From Fimbriimonadia bacterium (lineage in GTDB: Bacteria > Armatimonadota > Fimbriimonadia > Fimbriimonadales > GBS-DC): DNA of 64,000 nucleotides. The number at the start of each line of letters is the position of its first letter. The stretch's first letter is position 1. A model generated the notes under the pieces. It had not been told where the DNA came from, ran no database searches, and saw nothing but the letters and a program-made list of their open reading frames with translations. The translations under genes and the position numbers were made by a program. The stretch is from the NCBI GenBank assembly GCA_026129765.1, contig JAHCHP010000005.1, positions 1-64,000 of the forward strand. The letters are read 5' to 3'. Below are positions 62,766 through 64,000 of this stretch, piece after piece.

Positions 62766-63365
62766 TCAGGCATTGTTGATCCCTTTGTTCGCCTCTTTTA
62801 GAGCACGCTTCAGCAAGTCTACCACCTCGATTTCGTCTGCCCATTGTTGCAAGTAATTCATATCCAGTTCGCCTTCAAGGGTTTTTAGCACGCCGAGAAT
62901 GTCGCGCCACTGACGGTCCGACACTTCGCCGCCCAAGCGATACCATTCCAGTTTTGCCAAGATAATGTCTTCAGGACTGACCACGTAAACAGTCTGCTCT
63001 GGGTCAGTGGCAATGACCACGGTTCTACGCCGCTTTAGCTGTATTTGGTCATAAGCCCGAAGTTTGCGCACAAAGATATCTACCTTGAAGGCGGTGTCGA
63101 AATGAATCAGGTTGAAACTGCTTTTGCGCTCAATGGCATCACGGATCATTTCTTCGTCGGCATAAAACTCTTTGGAAAGTGCCGCGACCAGTGGCTGGAT
63201 ATGTGACAGGCTCAGGTCTGCAACAATATCCACATCCAGCGTAGAGCGCATGACCCCATGAATGGAGCTTGCCAAGGAGCCGCCCACAGCATAAGCAATT
63301 CCCAGTTGCTCCAAAGTTTGCGTGACAAGGAGTGTGATTCGGGCGGTCTCACCGAGCATGGTCAT
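62766..63365 (-). CDS. Nucleotidyltransferase-fold protein (AbiEii/MNT-like)
   Basis: A 199-residue cytosolic protein from the ATG at 63365 (or 63359). The nucleotidyltransferase active-site pattern is clear: GGSLASSIHG (GGSxAS), RSTLDVDIVADL (hDhDh), then FKVDIFV with the third Asp. PEDIILAKLEWYRLGGEVSDRQWRDI follows, typical of DUF6036/AbiEii-like transferases. Relatives act as toxins that modify tRNA or as housekeeping NTases; the role here is open. Its start overlaps the 3' end of the 81-residue gene by 16 bp, so they form a coupled pair. Confidence 0.82.
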   Translation of the reverse strand: MTMLGETARITLLVTQTLEQLGIAYAVGGSLASSIHGVMRSTLDVDIVADLSLSHIQPLVAALSKEFYADEEMIRDAIERKSSFNLIHFDTAFKVDIFVRKLRAYDQIQLKRRRTVVIATDPEQTVYVVSPEDIILAKLEWYRLGGEVSDRQWRDILGVLKTLEGELDMNYLQQWADEIEVVDLLKRALKEANKGINNA

Positions 63366-63594
63366 ATACCTTTCGCGCCAGCTCTGCCCCCAGCATCTGG
63401 TCAGCCAGCATTCGGCGGATTTGTTCGGGTGTGGCACGCGGGTTGCGCTGCTTTATGCCGCTGATCGCCAAAGTTTTCACGGTTTCATTCAACCCTTCCA
63501 CGATAGCCACTTTCTTCCAAATGGGCATGCGCCGAATCAACTTAAGTTGAATATCTTCCATTTGGTGGCTCGTATCAGGAAAGAGTGTGCTCAT
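63349..63594 (-). CDS. Small helical protein paired with the nucleotidyltransferase
   Basis: An 81-residue protein, mostly helical (LKLIRRMPIWKKVAIVEGLN, TVKTLAISGIKQRNP, TPEQIRRMLADQMLGAELAR). No domain name is known to me. The gene lies directly upstream of, and overlaps, the nucleotidyltransferase gene, like an antitoxin or specificity partner. GGAGG lies 6 nt before the ATG. The 82-bp repeat ends 15 bp upstream and must supply the promoter. Antitoxin function is a guess. Confidence 0.65.
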   Translation of the reverse strand: MSTLFPDTSHQMEDIQLKLIRRMPIWKKVAIVEGLNETVKTLAISGIKQRNPRATPEQIRRMLADQMLGAELARKVYDHAR

Positions 63595-63608
63595 AGCATG
63601 CCTCCATC

Positions 63609-63690
63609 AAACTTACATACGGTTCGGGAAAGGGTTTCAGTTTCCTGCCATACTGGGAATTTCTCATGGAGGACGGGAAGGGGTGTTTTT
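63609..63690. repeat. 82-bp repeat, copy 2
   Basis: Identical to 62404-62485. It ends 15 bp upstream of the ATG at 63594, the same position relative to a gene start as copy 1. GGAAAC is at 63645-63640 and CCGTAT at 63622-63617 on the minus strand. Confidence 0.85.
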
Positions 63691-63763
63691 CAAACAAGGG
63701 GAACCGAAAAACAGGGTTGACCATCTCCGCCCGCCATGCCCTCTCCCTATTGGAACACAAGCC

Positions 63764-64000
63764 ATGGAAGCTATTCAACAACGATCCTACGACGACATCG
63801 CCCAAGAAATCGCCCGCGACTTCGGACTGCCCTTAAACAGCCTCCCCGTCCAGACCACCGCCCTCGCCTTCTACAAATTGCTGATGGCGCTCTCGGAACC
63901 GATCCACCCCGAACGCCACGTCTATCCGCCCGACCTGTTCATCGCCGTGCGCAACGAAACCTTCTTCACCGCCTTAGAAATTCTGCACGGCATGCTGGGC
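63764..64000 (+). CDS. 5' part of an unrecognised gene, cut by the window end
   Basis: An open frame from the ATG at 63764 runs 79 codons to the window edge without a stop. It begins MEAIQQRSYDDIAQEIARDF and continues through ALAFYKLLMALSEPIHPERH and PPDLFIAVRNETFFTALEIL. It reads as a plausible soluble protein. Codons end in C far more often than in the neighbouring genes (GCC, CTC, CCC, ACC, ATC), unlike the G/C-mixed third positions elsewhere. There is no strong SD. The family is not recognised. Confidence 0.6.
   Translation, partial: MEAIQQRSYDDIAQEIARDFGLPLNSLPVQTTALAFYKLLMALSEPIHPERHVYPPDLFIAVRNETFFTALEILHGMLG

Noticed and set aside
63575-63805. Minus-strand open frame running through 82-bp repeat copy 2
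   Set aside because: Its sequence is the translation of the repeat itself, and the same peptide appears over copy 1; the repeat is better explained as regulatory DNA.

Overview
The window is chromosomal DNA of a free-living, probably thermophilic or moderately thermophilic bacterium. Several features point towards Armatimonadota (Fimbriimonadia-like) or a neighbouring Planctomycetes/Chloroflexi-type lineage: secreted proteins ending in dockerin-like EF-hand tails, PEP-CTERM proteins, an ECF sigma/anti-sigma/TPR-CHAT cassette, and intergenic spacers filled with dispersed palindromes. The phylum is an inference, because no rRNA or conserved ribosomal operon lies in the window.

Layout. 1-5.2 kb: secreted subtilase (minus), pdxH, a PepSY membrane protein, a small lipid/secreted DUF6263-like protein and a double zinc-ribbon protein. 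5.2-10.2 kb: a DapA-superfamily aldolase, then nuoA-nuoC-nuoD (no nuoB) and a secreted GHL10-type glycoside hydrolase whose start nearly touches nuoD. 10.5-12.6 kb: DAHP synthase and a two-domain PhnB/VOC protein. 12.8-17 kb: a three-gene minus-strand operon of uncharacterised envelope proteins, then a basic-secretory-protein-type metallopeptidase. 17.2-30.7 kb: a surface-protein region with a 2106-residue multidomain protein, a HAF-repeat protein and a beta-solenoid protein, all with dockerin-like tails, plus two PEP-CTERM proteins. 30.8-35.2 kb: an operon of ECF sigma factor, zinc-finger anti-sigma factor and TPR-CHAT protease-like protein. 35.6-36.7 kb: another dockerin-tailed protein.

37-47 kb is plus-strand: a membrane protein, a CcrM-like adenine methyltransferase, a SnoaL-like protein, then a tightly packed five-gene block (two unknowns, a probable degenerate BREX-type ATPase, a DUF2791/BrxD-type ATPase and an SNF2 helicase), followed by ligA. 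I regard the methyltransferase plus ATPase plus helicase neighbourhood as the best candidate for an undescribed BREX-like defence or DNA-transaction system. No PglZ, BrxC, BrxL or restriction nuclease is present.

47-56 kb (minus): a duplicated [fibre-like protein + trypsin-like protease] pair followed by a metzincin metalloprotease, with a probable attenuator in the leader of the first pair. 56.2-58.4 kb: polysaccharide deacetylase and homogentisate dioxygenase. 58.6-62.4 kb: an ABC transporter operon with a large membrane-anchored accessory protein. 62.4-63.7 kb: a nucleotidyltransferase/small-protein pair, with an identical 82-bp repeat immediately upstream of it and of the ABC operon. A gene truncated by the window edge starts at 63764.

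Spacers longer than about 200 bp are mostly mosaics of dispersed hairpin repeats, including ATTCCC-N8-GGGAAT elements and GGTTCCCC palindromes that sit just after stop codons. I saw no tRNA, rRNA, CRISPR array or transposase.
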